NCBI RefSeq assembly: GCF_014642405.1
Contig: NZ_BMIN01000004.1
Coordinates: 1-64,000 of the forward strand
Direction of reading: 5' to 3'
DNA from: Pontibacillus salipaludis
Lineage (GTDB): Bacteria; Bacillota; Bacilli; Bacillales; BH030062
Length of the DNA: 64,000 nt
The position numbers were made by a program, and so were the translations under genes. This document shows, one piece after another, positions 28,558 through 37,585 of this stretch. The notes under the pieces were generated by a model. That model had not been told where the DNA came from and did no database searches. It saw only the letters and a program-made list of their open reading frames with translations. Every line of letters starts with the position of its first letter. Within the stretch, counting starts at the first letter, position 1.

Positions 28558-28602
28558 ATTCTTCCCCTACCTAACGTAACTTACATACTACTCTTACTTA
28601 CA

Positions 28603-28631
28603 AGTGTATGGATTCTTTTAGGTGCTGTCAA
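28603..28631 (-). promoter_or_regulatory. promoter of the permease-ATPase-FhuF operon
   Basis: TTGACA (28631-28626), 17 bp, TACACT (28608-28603), with a Fur box directly upstream. Confidence 0.75.
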
Positions 28632-28632
28632 C

Positions 28633-28651
28633 GATTATGAGAATCATTGTC
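28633..28651. promoter_or_regulatory. Fur box 1 (shared, divergent)
   Basis: GATTATGAGAATCATTGTC matches the 19-bp Fur consensus GATAATGATAATCATTATC at 16 positions. It lies between the two divergent promoters. Confidence 0.8.
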
Positions 28652-28659
28652 ATTTATAC

Positions 28660-28688
28660 TTGACTCTGTTACAAAATAAGGCTATGAT
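28660..28688 (+). promoter_or_regulatory. promoter of the siderophore-binding lipoprotein gene
   Basis: TTGACT (28660-28665), 17 bp, TATGAT (28683-28688). Confidence 0.8.
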
Positions 28689-28698
28689 CAATTTAGTT

Positions 28699-28717
28699 GT
28701 AAATGATAATCATAATC
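28699..28717. promoter_or_regulatory. Fur box 2
   Basis: GTAAATGATAATCATAATC matches the Fur consensus at 16 of 19 positions and lies just after the -10 of the lipoprotein gene, where bound Fur would block initiation. Confidence 0.85.
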
Positions 28718-28735
28718 AATTAGGAGGACATAACG

Positions 28736-29704
28736 ATGAACAAAAAGCATTTTATACTTAGTTTTATGTTACTATTGACGATTGGATTACTGGCTGCCTG
28801 CGGAACATCTTCAGAAGACTCATCTTCAAATGACGAAGATAATGGCGACAATAGTGACTTCGAACCTTACACAGTTGAACACGCTATGGGAGAAACAACC
28901 GTTAAAGAGAAACCTGAAAAAGTTGTAATCTTAACGAACGAAGGAACAGAAGCGCTCCTAGCTCTTGGCGTCACACCAGTTGGAGCAGTTCAATCGTGGA
29001 CTGGCGATCCATGGTACAAACATATTAGCGATCGCATGGAAGATGTAGAAGTAGTCGGTACCGAATCAGAAGTCAACATTGAGAAAATCATTTCTTTAGA
29101 TCCTGACTTAATTATCGGAAATAAATTACGCCAAGAAAAAATTTATGACCAGTTAAATGAGGTTGCCCCTACCATCTTCTCGGAAACCCTTAAAGGAGAA
29201 TGGCAGGATAACTTTAAAACATACGCTAAAGCGTTGAACATGGAAGATAAAGGGGAAGAACTCTTAACAGAATACAATGAGCGCTTAAACGACTTTGCTG
29301 ACCAGGCAGGGGACAAACTAAATCAAGAAGTTTCTGTAGTTCGCTTCCTCCCTGACCACGCTCGTATTTATCAGAAAGATTCTTTCTCAGGGGTTATTCT
29401 AGAACAGATTGGCTTTGAACGTCCGGAATCTCAAGATGTGAACGAATTTATGGAAAAAGCAACGAAAGAACGTATTCCTGCTATGGATGGAGATATCTTA
29501 TTCTACTTCACATATGAAACCGGTGACGGTGCTGCTACAGAGCTAGCAGAAGAGTGGATGAACGATCCATTATTCCAAAACCTTGGAGTCGTTCAAGAAG
29601 GCAACGTTCACGAAGTAAGTGACGCGATTTGGAACACAGCTGGTGGCTACATTGCAGCAAACGAAATGGTAGATGACCTAGAAGAAATTATATTGAATCA
29701 ATAA
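28736..29704 (+). CDS. ferric-siderophore-binding lipoprotein
   Basis: A 322-residue type III (FepB/FeuA-like) binding protein. The lipobox LAAC gives Cys22; an acidic Ser/Asp-rich linker follows, then the two-lobe fold with VVILTNEGTEALLALGVTPVGAV. It is divergent from the permease operon and shares its Fur control, so it is likely that system's receptor. The siderophore is not known; the YfiY/FeuA group binds hydroxamates or catecholates. Confidence 0.88.
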   Translation: MNKKHFILSFMLLLTIGLLAACGTSSEDSSSNDEDNGDNSDFEPYTVEHAMGETTVKEKPEKVVILTNEGTEALLALGVTPVGAVQSWTGDPWYKHISDRMEDVEVVGTESEVNIEKIISLDPDLIIGNKLRQEKIYDQLNEVAPTIFSETLKGEWQDNFKTYAKALNMEDKGEELLTEYNERLNDFADQAGDKLNQEVSVVRFLPDHARIYQKDSFSGVILEQIGFERPESQDVNEFMEKATKERIPAMDGDILFYFTYETGDGAATELAEEWMNDPLFQNLGVVQEGNVHEVSDAIWNTAGGYIAANEMVDDLEEIILNQ

Positions 29705-29711
29705 CATGTAT

Positions 29712-29757
29712 AAACCGCCTTATGACTTGTTAGCACAAACAAGCATAGGCGGTTTTA
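29712..29757 (+). terminator. terminator of the siderophore-binding lipoprotein gene
   Basis: AAACCGCCTTATG pairs with CATAGGCGGTTT, inner ACTTGTT/AACAAG, followed by TATTTG. Confidence 0.8.
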
Positions 29758-29876
29758 TTTGTTTGTTCATCTCCAACAGTGCATGTAATCCCCCCTTAAA
29801 AGTCTTACTATTAGGGAATATTGTAAGGAACAGAATCATAGATTAACCAAACACCTTAAAGAAAGGCGTTGTCGCC

Positions 29877-30548
29877 ATGCCACACCTTCACGTACCTGCA
29901 AGTATTGACTATATACAAGTGATATCTAACCCTCATAACGAGCCAGTAACTATAAAAGAAATTCCTCCTAGATTTGAATGCGTAGGAGTCGGGACAGACG
30001 CAGCAGTTTTCCGTCATAAAGAACAACCACATCTCGCTTATAAAGTTTATGGCGAGGACAAACTTCATAAAAAGGAAAATGAAGAGAGGGTATACAAAAC
30101 ACTTGGATCCTCCCCTTACTTCTCTATCTTTTATGGATCTGGGGATCGTTACATTGTCCTCAGCTTTGAAGAAGGGTTATCTCTCTACGACTGCCTACTT
30201 CGAGGGGTGAATATTCCCCATCAAGCAATAGAAGACGTAGAAAAAGCCCGGATGTTTGTCAAAGAGAAGAGTTTAAATCCAAGAGACATCCATTTAAAAA
30301 ATATACTCTTACAAGACGGACGCGCCAAAGTAATAGATGTATCAGAATATGTTCATGAAGGAAATGATTTCAGATGGGAATTTTTAAAAAGAGGATACGA
30401 GGAATACTACCCTCTTATTAAAGAAAGGCCTATTCCACTCTGGGTCTTAGAAACTTGCCGTAAATGGTACAACCAAACAAAAGATAGCACGTTTCAATTT
30501 GAAGACTTTATGCAAAAGATTAAGAAGCTAAATCCTTTTTGGAAGTAA
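29877..30548 (+). CDS. protein-kinase-like protein, YrzF-like
   Basis: A 223-residue compact kinase fold. A Gly-rich loop GVGTDAAVF (37-45), the ATP lysine in AYKVYG (Lys56), a candidate alphaC Glu69/70, the catalytic loop PRDIHLKN (Asp137, Asn142) and the metal Asp in KVIDVSEY (Asp154, in place of DFG) are all present. The HRD His is replaced by Pro. It resembles the small YrzF/YbdM-type kinases of Bacillus, whose targets are unknown. It is a single-gene unit with its own terminator. Confidence 0.75.
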   Translation: MPHLHVPASIDYIQVISNPHNEPVTIKEIPPRFECVGVGTDAAVFRHKEQPHLAYKVYGEDKLHKKENEERVYKTLGSSPYFSIFYGSGDRYIVLSFEEGLSLYDCLLRGVNIPHQAIEDVEKARMFVKEKSLNPRDIHLKNILLQDGRAKVIDVSEYVHEGNDFRWEFLKRGYEEYYPLIKERPIPLWVLETCRKWYNQTKDSTFQFEDFMQKIKKLNPFWK

Positions 30549-30575
30549 CCCTCCCTTCTAAGATAAAGTCTCGAA

Positions 30576-30611
30576 AAAGAGCCCAGACGTTGTTAACGTC
30601 TGGGCTCTTTA
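30576..30611 (+). terminator. terminator of the kinase-like gene
   Basis: A stem AAAGAGCCCAGACGTT/AACGTCTGGGCTCTTT followed by ATTATAG. Confidence 0.85.
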
Positions 30612-30687
30612 TTATAGTTTGTCTATCCTAATTGGTGTTTAGTTGAGAAAGGAATCAATTCTTATAAATCATAATTAAAGATTGTAG

Positions 30688-31314
30688 TTAGGCCATCCAT
30701 TTAGGAGGGGTATTTTTATCCCAATACAAGTCAGCAATAGCAAAGTGTTTCTCAAACTGATCTTCGCTTACGTGATAATGGAAATTAAACCAATGTCCTT
30801 CCCCCGGACGATTGTCACGCCTCACATCAAAGCGGGCCAGTTCAGCATTGGTATTAGTGTTATAAACATGGAAGATTTTCTCCCCATAGCCAGGTGCTGG
30901 ATCTAATGTAATAGCATAATTTGAAACCTCGTCCTCTTCTACTTTCTCCATGACATGTCTCACTTCATTTTCAATATTGTTTAATATGTCATCCATAAAA
31001 ATTGGATCGACTTTCTCAACAATACGAGGACCAAGTTTAGCCATCGTTTGTTCTTTAGCGACCTCTCCAAGATTTGAAAGATAATGTTCAGGATCTAACT
31101 GAGGAACATCCTCCGATAAATCAGGGAGGTCTAAAAAGTGGTCAGAATCAGTTGCATTTGTCGATGACGCTTTTTTCTCTTCTATATTTTCTTTCGGTGA
31201 GAAGGCTTTATTCTTTTCTGTTGCATCTGCATCTAGTGTCGTAGGAGGTACATATAATCCTAGCGTCACAATTGCGGTTAATATTGTAAAGGTTTTCCGA
31301 ACCCAACGCTTCAT
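30688..31314 (-). CDS. ypjP: YpjP family protein
   Basis: A 208-residue protein with an N-terminal signal-like segment (MKRWVRKTFTILTAIVTLGL). A disordered Lys/Glu/Ser linker follows, then a C-terminal domain with EKIFHVYNTNT, HWFNFHYHVSEDQ and the terminal NTPPKWMA that is typical of YpjP. Function unknown. The start is at the signal-like segment. It is not in the ypjP context of B. subtilis. Confidence 0.75.
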   Translation of the reverse strand: MKRWVRKTFTILTAIVTLGLYVPPTTLDADATEKNKAFSPKENIEEKKASSTNATDSDHFLDLPDLSEDVPQLDPEHYLSNLGEVAKEQTMAKLGPRIVEKVDPIFMDDILNNIENEVRHVMEKVEEDEVSNYAITLDPAPGYGEKIFHVYNTNTNAELARFDVRRDNRPGEGHWFNFHYHVSEDQFEKHFAIADLYWDKNTPPKWMA

Positions 31315-31440
31315 AAATAAGCAAACTCCCTTTTATGTACTTTTACACTTTGTTTTTTTACTATTCTATCACGATCTAGCTTATTTTCCATCAAACTTTA
31401 ATCCTTACTTTTTAAACAATCTGCAAATTGAATGCGCTTT

Positions 31441-31863
31441 CTATGTATAGAATCTCATATTCTCTTTTTCTTGTCGATAGTAAGATAAACGATCCTCCCT
31501 TGTACCAGTATGAAACTCAAATTTATGTCCGTCAGGGTCTGTGAAGTAAACGGATTTCTTGTCTAGATCGTCCCGCTTACGCCCATTTAAAATCCGGACA
31601 TGTAATGACTCCAAATGAGATACCACCTCTTGGAAATCTTCTTCTCTCACCGAGAACGCTATATGTGTGTAGGATTCTTCTATCTCATTACGCGGAATAT
31701 TTTCTTCTTTATTTAGAGCGATCCATAACCCATTAAGATCGAAATAAGCAGTCCTTTCTCCCTCTACCAAAAGTGTCGCTCCAAATACCTGTTCATAGAA
31801 TTCTATAGACCTTTCTAAATTTGAAACAGAAAATGTCATATGGTTAATTCCTTGTAAATTCAA
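31441..31863 (-). CDS. fosB: metallothiol transferase FosB (fosfomycin resistance)
   Basis: A 140-residue VOC-fold enzyme. The metal ligands of FosB are present: His8 (GINHMTF), His67 (YTHIAFS) and Glu116 (GHKFEFH). The IPRNEI and [12 protein letters not shown] stretches follow staphylococcal and Bacillus FosB closely. FosB adds bacillithiol to the fosfomycin epoxide. I choose TTG 31863, with GGGAG seven bases upstream; it gives the family's usual length (139-144), while the TTG at 31890 has no ribosome binding site. Chromosomal location suggests intrinsic resistance. Confidence 0.9.
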   Translation of the reverse strand: MNLQGINHMTFSVSNLERSIEFYEQVFGATLLVEGERTAYFDLNGLWIALNKEENIPRNEIEESYTHIAFSVREEDFQEVVSHLESLHVRILNGRKRDDLDKKSVYFTDPDGHKFEFHTGTREDRLSYYRQEKENMRFYT

Positions 31864-31995
31864 ATCGCCACTCCCTTTCTCTTCATACAATTACGATTCA
31901 ACCTGCATTCCGTTTCATAAAAGTAGCATGTAAAGTGGTGTTTTCAGCATATACTTCCTTCAATAATAGCGTTTATCGTTAAGGAGGGAGTCAAA

Positions 31996-32472
31996 ATGAA
32001 AAATCCTGCTTTTATTGCTGTCTTAATCGGGGCAATCGCACAAGCTCTACTAAATATGTATATTATGGCTTGGACTGTAATCGGGTTTTTATTTGCGTTT
32101 TTTATAGGCGGATCGTCTTTCTTCATATCTAATGAATATCAGTGGTTTCCCGATCCTGGAGCGAATGAATTTTTGCAATTTGTTAGTACAATGGCGATTT
32201 TGTTTATGGTTTTTGCGGCTATATTCCTTGTAATCAGCTTAACCACAAATGTATTGACTTTTCTTGCAGTCCACTACATCAGGACAGCCATACGACACTC
32301 TCGTACACTTATCTTCCTCATTATCGCTACCATCACACAAGTTGGCTTTGGATTACTCACCCTATTTGAGCCCATTACATGCACCTTATTCTTCATCACA
32401 GCTTTATGTTATTTAACAGGAATCATTCTATTGTACAAAGCGAAACACTCTACAACAGAACCCACTTCATAA
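31996..32472 (+). CDS. four-helix membrane protein of unknown function
   Basis: A 158-residue integral membrane protein with four hydrophobic segments (about 6-24, 27-45, 66-93, 104-143 containing two). It has no charged active-site motif. The ATG has TAAGGAGGGAG. It lies alone between fosB and fabI. Not recognised. Confidence 0.7.
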   Translation: MKNPAFIAVLIGAIAQALLNMYIMAWTVIGFLFAFFIGGSSFFISNEYQWFPDPGANEFLQFVSTMAILFMVFAAIFLVISLTTNVLTFLAVHYIRTAIRHSRTLIFLIIATITQVGFGLLTLFEPITCTLFFITALCYLTGIILLYKAKHSTTEPTS

Positions 32473-32527
32473 TAGAAAGTAAAACAGAAACGTTAACCTT
32501 AACCGACACATTTTAGAGAGCCAATTG

Positions 32528-32560
32528 AAAAAGAGGTTCCTTTTGCAGGAACCTCTTTTC
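32528..32560. terminator. bidirectional terminator
   Basis: A stem AAAAGAGGTTCC/GGAACCTCTTTT between convergent genes. Confidence 0.85.
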
Positions 32561-32565
32561 ATGCT

Positions 32566-33345
32566 TCATCCCATAATGTGGTAACCAGAATCCACATATA
32601 TAATTTCTCCTGTCACTCCTCTGGACAAATGACTCAGCAAGGAAAGGGTCATATCGCCCACTTCTTCTTGGGTGACATTTCTCTTTAGAGGAGACTCCTC
32701 TTCAATCTTATGTAAGATGTCATTGAAAGATGGCACACCTTTAGCAGCAAGGGTACGGATTGCTCCAGCAGAAACAGCGTTTACTCGAATGTTAAACTCT
32801 CCTAAGTCTGATGCCAAATATTTCACAGTTGCTTCTAGAGAGGCTTTCGCAACACCCATCACGTTATACCCCTTCACCACCCTTTCTGCCCCTAAATAAC
32901 TCATTGCAATAATAGAGCCCCCTTCTGTCATATAAGGTCGACTCGCTTTTGCAACAGCAATTATAGAGTATGCACTTGTATCTTGAGCAAACGCATAGCC
33001 ACTTCGGCTTGTATCAAGGAAATTTCCTTTTAAATCTTCTGAGTGAGCAAATGCGATGGAATGAACAATACCGTGAATGGTTCCTACCTGCTCTCCAATA
33101 CTTCGAAACGCTTGATCAATGCTTTCATCGTTATTTATATCACACTGCACAATATGAGTTGCTTCTAGCTTCTGATCACTAAGAATTTTGACTAGTTTTT
33201 TATACGATCGTTCTTTTCGATAAGTAAAAATAACATTAGCACCAGCGTCAAAAAGTGACTTTGCAACTCCCCACGCAATACTACGCTCATTTGCTACACC
33301 CATTACAACAAAATTTTTGTCTTTAACTTTTAATAAGTCATTCAT
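32566..33345 (-). CDS. fabI: enoyl-[acyl-carrier-protein] reductase (NADH) FabI
   Basis: A 259-residue atypical short-chain dehydrogenase that reduces the enoyl-ACP in fatty-acid elongation. The cofactor motif MGVANERSIAWG (15-26), the ENR tyrosines Tyr150 and Tyr160 and Lys167 (Y-x6-K) are present. It follows B. subtilis FabI rather than FabL. I choose ATG 33345 because GGGAG lies eight bases upstream. It is 17 bp downstream of a small membrane protein gene. The target of triclosan-type inhibitors. Confidence 0.93.
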   Translation of the reverse strand: MNDLLKVKDKNFVVMGVANERSIAWGVAKSLFDAGANVIFTYRKERSYKKLVKILSDQKLEATHIVQCDINNDESIDQAFRSIGEQVGTIHGIVHSIAFAHSEDLKGNFLDTSRSGYAFAQDTSAYSIIAVAKASRPYMTEGGSIIAMSYLGAERVVKGYNVMGVAKASLEATVKYLASDLGEFNIRVNAVSAGAIRTLAAKGVPSFNDILHKIEEESPLKRNVTQEEVGDMTLSLLSHLSRGVTGEIIYVDSGYHIMG

Positions 33346-33362
33346 CACATTCGCTCCCATTT

Positions 33363-33545
33363 CTATCTATTTTTAGGCTTCCAGAGCCGAAACGTGGAAG
33401 TAAGGACAAATCCAATTCCTAATATAATATATAAAGGCTCTCGCGCTGGACCACCTTCACTAATAAGTGCTGATGTAATAAGTCCGATAGCAAAAATAAG
33501 CATAAAAGAATGAAAACCTACTTCAAATTTCCTGTAGCTGCTCAT
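33363..33545 (-). CDS. small two-helix membrane protein
   Basis: A 60-residue protein with two hydrophobic segments (about 12-29 and 37-52) and a basic C terminus (RLWKPKNR). The ribosome binding site GGGAGGAG is strong. It is just upstream of fabI and probably co-transcribed. Function unknown. Confidence 0.7.
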   Translation of the reverse strand: MSSYRKFEVGFHSFMLIFAIGLITSALISEGGPAREPLYIILGIGFVLTSTFRLWKPKNR

Positions 33546-33652
33546 ATTGTCTCCTCCCTCACCGTTTATGTATGTTCTATAATTTTCCTATAATTCTATT
33601 AAACTAGCAAGTCGATCAGTCAGAAAGTATGCATAAAATGCCCTATTATAAA

Positions 33653-33684
33653 TAAGAGCCCTAGAGGAATCATCCCCTGGGCTC
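33653..33684 (-). terminator. terminator of the peroxiredoxin gene
   Basis: On the minus strand AGAGCCCAGGGGA pairs with TCCTCTAGGGCTCT and TTATTTATA follows. Confidence 0.75.
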
Positions 33685-33695
33685 TGGTCATTTAT

Positions 33696-34343
33696 TTATA
33701 AGCTTTTAAGCTTCTCTACTACTTCAGAAGGTTCAACGCGGTCTTTGTAATCGGCTTTAGTATATTCATAAGTGATTGTTCCGTCTTGTTGGATAATATA
33801 GGTGGCTGAGACCGGAAGCGTCCAATTATCATCTCCGTTATGCCTATCTACCTCAAGACCTTTCTCTTTATAAACATCTACAAGATAGTCAGGAAGCTGG
33901 TAAACTAAATTAAATTCATCGGCCACTTTATTACCCTCATCACTTAACACCTGGTATTGCAGATCATTTTTTTCTGCAGTAGTCATAGAGTGGTCAGGGG
34001 TTTCAGGGCTAATCGCAATTAGTTGAGCCCCTTCAGCGTGGATTTCCTCAATTAATTGCTGGTAAGCACGGAGCTCCATATTACAGTATGGGCACCATCC
34101 TCCACGATAGAAAGTAACAATTGCAGGACCAGATTGGAGCTGCTGGTATAGATCTACAGAATCTCCTTTAGCATTTGGCAAGCTAAACGCTGGAGCTTTC
34201 TCTCCTACACGTAAACCTTTTCCTTGGTCAGATGATTCAAGTTCTTCAATAGCGCTTTGCATTTTATCTTGAGTATCTTGTGAAGCATTAGATTTAAATT
34301 TTTCAATATATTCATTGTATTGCTCTTGCATATTTGTCTTCAT
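33696..34343 (-). CDS. peroxiredoxin-like (AhpC/TSA) protein
   Basis: A 215-residue thioredoxin-fold protein. A helical N-terminal extension precedes the fold; the active-site GGWCPYCNMEL has Cys84 and Cys87, as in the PRX-like2/Fmp46-like group, and SPETPDHSMTTAEKNDL resembles AhpC-type proteins. It probably reduces peroxides or acts as a thiol reductase; the electron donor is unknown. The ATG has AAGGAGAG. Confidence 0.8.
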   Translation of the reverse strand: MKTNMQEQYNEYIEKFKSNASQDTQDKMQSAIEELESSDQGKGLRVGEKAPAFSLPNAKGDSVDLYQQLQSGPAIVTFYRGGWCPYCNMELRAYQQLIEEIHAEGAQLIAISPETPDHSMTTAEKNDLQYQVLSDEGNKVADEFNLVYQLPDYLVDVYKEKGLEVDRHNGDDNWTLPVSATYIIQQDGTITYEYTKADYKDRVEPSEVVEKLKSL

Positions 34344-34432
34344 TAAAAATCTCTCCTTATTTACCGTTTAGGCTAAGACGCCCAATTTAAAGTATAAGGG
34401 AAATGACTAGTAGACCATACTAATTTGCATCA

Positions 34433-35305
34433 CTATCCACTTCTAGCAAGGATATTAGGATAAACAATCCCCAAAAAGATAATAGCAACACCGCACCATT
34501 GAATCACCGTAACATGCTCCTCAAGAATCACCATTGATAATAGTACTGCAACGGGTAACTCAGCAGAACCAAGGATGCTGCCAAGTGCTGATCCAATTTT
34601 CGGCATACCATAAGCAAAGAGGAGGGGAGGGATCACAACTCCAAAAAGGCCCAGTAAAATTCCAAAATAACCGAAAGATGTGATCACAGTTGGGTCTAGG
34701 CCTTTACTAAGAATCGGAGAAAAAATCACAACAACGACAATCATGCTTCCAGTAACCATATAATAACTTCTTTGAATAGGAGGCAGTTTAGGGAGGACAG
34801 TGGCGTTGGTTAGTATAAATAAAGCAAAAGAAACCGCCGCCAGCAAACCATATATAACTCCAATTAAACTCGCTCCTGCCTCCTCCCCATTTATCACCCC
34901 ACTCGCTAGAATCGTTCCAATCATTAAAATGAGCACACTAAAGGTTGTGACCTTATCAGGACTCCGCCTATAGATTAAGAATTCAAGTAAAAATCCAATC
35001 CAAACAAACTGAAAAAGTAAAATGATGGCTAGCGAAGCTTCTGTAGTAACTAAAGAAAGGTAATAAAAAACACCAACCAAGCCTGTAGGTATACCTGCAA
35101 GCATAAGTTTGATTTTATCTTTTAGTCCGATTTTTTGTTTCCTTTTCGTAAAGAAAAAACAGACGAATAAAACGGACCAACCAATTAGGAATTGTCCCAC
35201 AGTAACTAGCGATGTGTCTGCACCGGTTCTATATGCAAGCTTTACTATGGTTGATAACACCCCGTACGAGCATGCTCCAATAAAAACAGCTATGATGTAC
35301 CGCAT
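34433..35305 (-). CDS. EamA/DMT family transporter
   Basis: A 290-residue protein with ten predicted helices in two EamA repeats (about 1-135 and 145-285). It is typical of drug/metabolite or amino-acid efflux carriers. Substrate unknown. The gene is followed by about 90 bp before the peroxiredoxin gene. Confidence 0.8.
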   Translation of the reverse strand: MRYIIAVFIGACSYGVLSTIVKLAYRTGADTSLVTVGQFLIGWSVLFVCFFFTKRKQKIGLKDKIKLMLAGIPTGLVGVFYYLSLVTTEASLAIILLFQFVWIGFLLEFLIYRRSPDKVTTFSVLILMIGTILASGVINGEEAGASLIGVIYGLLAAVSFALFILTNATVLPKLPPIQRSYYMVTGSMIVVVVIFSPILSKGLDPTVITSFGYFGILLGLFGVVIPPLLFAYGMPKIGSALGSILGSAELPVAVLLSMVILEEHVTVIQWCGVAIIFLGIVYPNILARSG

Positions 35306-35332
35306 TCCTTACTACACCTTTCTCCACAAACA

Positions 35333-35366
35333 GATGCACAACCGCCTCATTCTTGGGGTTGTGCAC
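35333..35366 (-). terminator. probable terminator of the FAD oxidoreductase gene
   Basis: GTGCACAACC pairs with GGTTGTGCA with an 11-nt loop; the tail TCTGTTTG is only partly T-rich. Confidence 0.5.
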
Positions 35367-35379
35367 CTAATTGTACATT

Positions 35380-36495
35380 TTATTCAATTGCTCCAGTGAC
35401 GTCATATGGAGTTAAATCAATACCTGATGGACGGCTTAATGCGAGGTTGGCCAATTCAAAACCAAGATAAGGACCACTTGTTAGCCCAGAAGCTCCCAGG
35501 CCATTGGCAACAAGAAGGTTATCAAATCCAGGAACATTACCGATGACAGGAAGAAAACCTGGCGTATAAGGGCGAAACCCTACACGACTCTCAACAAATG
35601 TTCCGTTCTTTAAACCAGGCGCGATTGGTAATAGCTGCGAGAAAATGTCATGAAGTCCACCTGCTGTGACATGATTGTTAAAGTCTTCATTTTCTTCGTG
35701 AGTTGCCCCCATTACAATCCTCCCTCTCTCAAAAGGAAGAACATATTTATTTGTAGGAGGCATAATAACAGGCCACTCGCTTGTATTGGTTTCTGATATA
35801 GAGATATGTGCAATCTGAGCTTTTTGAGAAGAAACTAGAAATTGAACGCCAAGAGGCTCTAGCATTTCTTTAGACCAAGCTCCACCGGTCACAATCACTT
35901 TCTCTCCAGATAAAAAATCACCATCAACATTGACCCCTGTTACAGTCGTACCTTCAAAGGAAAGGGTCGCATCTCCATACAAGATATGCGCTCCATGTTT
36001 TTGCGCACCATTAATTAAAGCGTTACGAAGTGCCCTTCCATCCACGCGAGCTCCTCCGCTAACATAAACAGCTGCATACTCCTCAGAAATAGGAGGGAAC
36101 ATTGCTTTCGTCTCTTCTCGAGTTAATTTTTTAATTTCTCCTATTTCTGGTGCATCCTCCCGACGCTTTTCAGCGAGCGTAACGATTTTATCAAGCTTCG
36201 CATCATCCGTATGAAGCTTTAGTGCACCTACACGCTTATACCCTGTATCGGTTTGTCCATCTCCTTCAAGTTCACGAACCAATTCAGGGTAATACCGAGC
36301 ACCATTTTTCACTAGCTGATACCAAGCTTTGTTCCTTCGCTGAGAAAGCCAGGGACAAACCATACCAGCTGCAGCATCTGTAGCCTGGCCTTCGTCTTGT
36401 CGATCAACCACCGTCACCGGGACTCCTTGCTTAGCTAAATGATAAGCTGTGGAAGCCCCCATAATACCCGATCCAACTACTATATATGACTTCAT
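35380..36495 (-). CDS. FAD-dependent oxidoreductase (DAO family)
   Basis: A 371-residue flavoenzyme with the dinucleotide-binding motif GSGIMG (8-13), an Asp/Glu end of beta2 (VVDRQDEG) and the C-terminal VGFRPYTPGFLPVIG that is shared by D-amino acid dehydrogenase, glycine oxidase and related enzymes. It probably oxidises an amino acid or amine. The exact substrate is not clear from sequence. It is a single gene beside a LysR regulator, with a 209-bp gap. Confidence 0.8.
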   Translation of the reverse strand: MKSYIVVGSGIMGASTAYHLAKQGVPVTVVDRQDEGQATDAAAGMVCPWLSQRRNKAWYQLVKNGARYYPELVRELEGDGQTDTGYKRVGALKLHTDDAKLDKIVTLAEKRREDAPEIGEIKKLTREETKAMFPPISEEYAAVYVSGGARVDGRALRNALINGAQKHGAHILYGDATLSFEGTTVTGVNVDGDFLSGEKVIVTGGAWSKEMLEPLGVQFLVSSQKAQIAHISISETNTSEWPVIMPPTNKYVLPFERGRIVMGATHEENEDFNNHVTAGGLHDIFSQLLPIAPGLKNGTFVESRVGFRPYTPGFLPVIGNVPGFDNLLVANGLGASGLTSGPYLGFELANLALSRPSGIDLTPYDVTGAIE

Positions 36496-36704
36496 AATAA
36501 CACCTATTCCTTCATTACTTTGTACGCTGTCATTTTACAAGATAATAACCTCAGACTCAATTTCCCACCAATCGACATATTTCCCGGGTAATCTTTAAAT
36601 GATCCAAATAATCCCTGGAAGTGGTTAAACGAGCGCTGATATAACTACAAGTTATAGAGTGGTCAAAAATATATATTTCCTCTTTTTTACCTTCCCTCTT
36701 ATAC

Positions 36705-37547
36705 TTAACACCAAGAAGGACGAAGAAGGTCATACAGCAGATCGAGCACCGGCTTAGTAGATGCATGGAGATACATGTCCCTTTTTAACGGCTCACCTTT
36801 AATAGGGACAAAGACTAGCCCTTTGTATTCGATATGTCTGCTCATCATTTTAGGGAGATAAGCAATCCCCACACCAACAGACACGAAACCCGCCATAGCA
36901 TGATAATGAGTTTCAAAAATATCCGGTGTCATCCCCTGTTCTTCCATTCTTTCTTGAAGTCGATTATAAAATGGAGTCCCTTTAGGCGTCGTAATTTGAG
37001 GGTGTTGAAAACACTCTTCAAGAGTTACGCTTTCTTTTGAAGCCAACGAATAACTTAGAGGAATGGCCGCAACAAATCTATCTTCAAATAAGAACCTAGA
37101 ATATACAGCTTCTGCTGTAGCGATATCCTGAATGATCGCAGCATCAATCTCTCCACTTTGGATCATGGGTAAAAGATCTCGATTATCATCTTGGATAGCT
37201 GTTATGTAGATATTTGAGTTCTGTATCTTTTCATAGTGTTCATGCAAGAAATAGGAGCTGAGAATGGGAGTGGATCCGAACCTGATCTCATCATGATTCA
37301 TATGCTGGTAAACTTTCTGTTCAATCGCAAAAAATAAAGGCTCTATGTCTTGATAAAAGGCATACCCCTTGTGAGTTAATTCAATCCCTTTTGAAGACCG
37401 CCTAAACAAGGCGAAACCTATCTCTTCCTCCAACAACTTAATCTGTTTACTTAAAGCAGGTTGAGATATATGGAGCTTATTACTCGCTTTCGTAAAACTT
37501 TTTTGTTTGGCCATTTCTATAAAGTATTGAAGCTTTTGTAATTTCAA
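36705..37547 (-). CDS. LysR-family transcriptional regulator
   Basis: A 280-residue LTTR. The N-terminal winged helix (MKLQKLQYFIEMAKQKSFTKASNKLHISQPALSKQIKLLEEEIG, shown here only as family evidence by its QPALSKQI core) is complete, and an effector-binding domain follows. It is divergent with a 38-bp gap from the YczE-like membrane protein gene, its likely target. The coinducer is unknown. Confidence 0.88.
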   Translation of the reverse strand: MKLQKLQYFIEMAKQKSFTKASNKLHISQPALSKQIKLLEEEIGFALFRRSSKGIELTHKGYAFYQDIEPLFFAIEQKVYQHMNHDEIRFGSTPILSSYFLHEHYEKIQNSNIYITAIQDDNRDLLPMIQSGEIDAAIIQDIATAEAVYSRFLFEDRFVAAIPLSYSLASKESVTLEECFQHPQITTPKGTPFYNRLQERMEEQGMTPDIFETHYHAMAGFVSVGVGIAYLPKMMSRHIEYKGLVFVPIKGEPLKRDMYLHASTKPVLDLLYDLLRPSWC

Positions 37548-37585
37548 CTACTTCCCTCCAGTCTATATACAAAGGAGTTCATTCT

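Noticed and set aside
36557-36766. 69-codon frame between the FAD oxidoreductase and LysR genes
   Set aside because: It overlaps the LysR 3' end out of frame, has no ribosome binding site and an unlikely Cys/Ile-rich composition.
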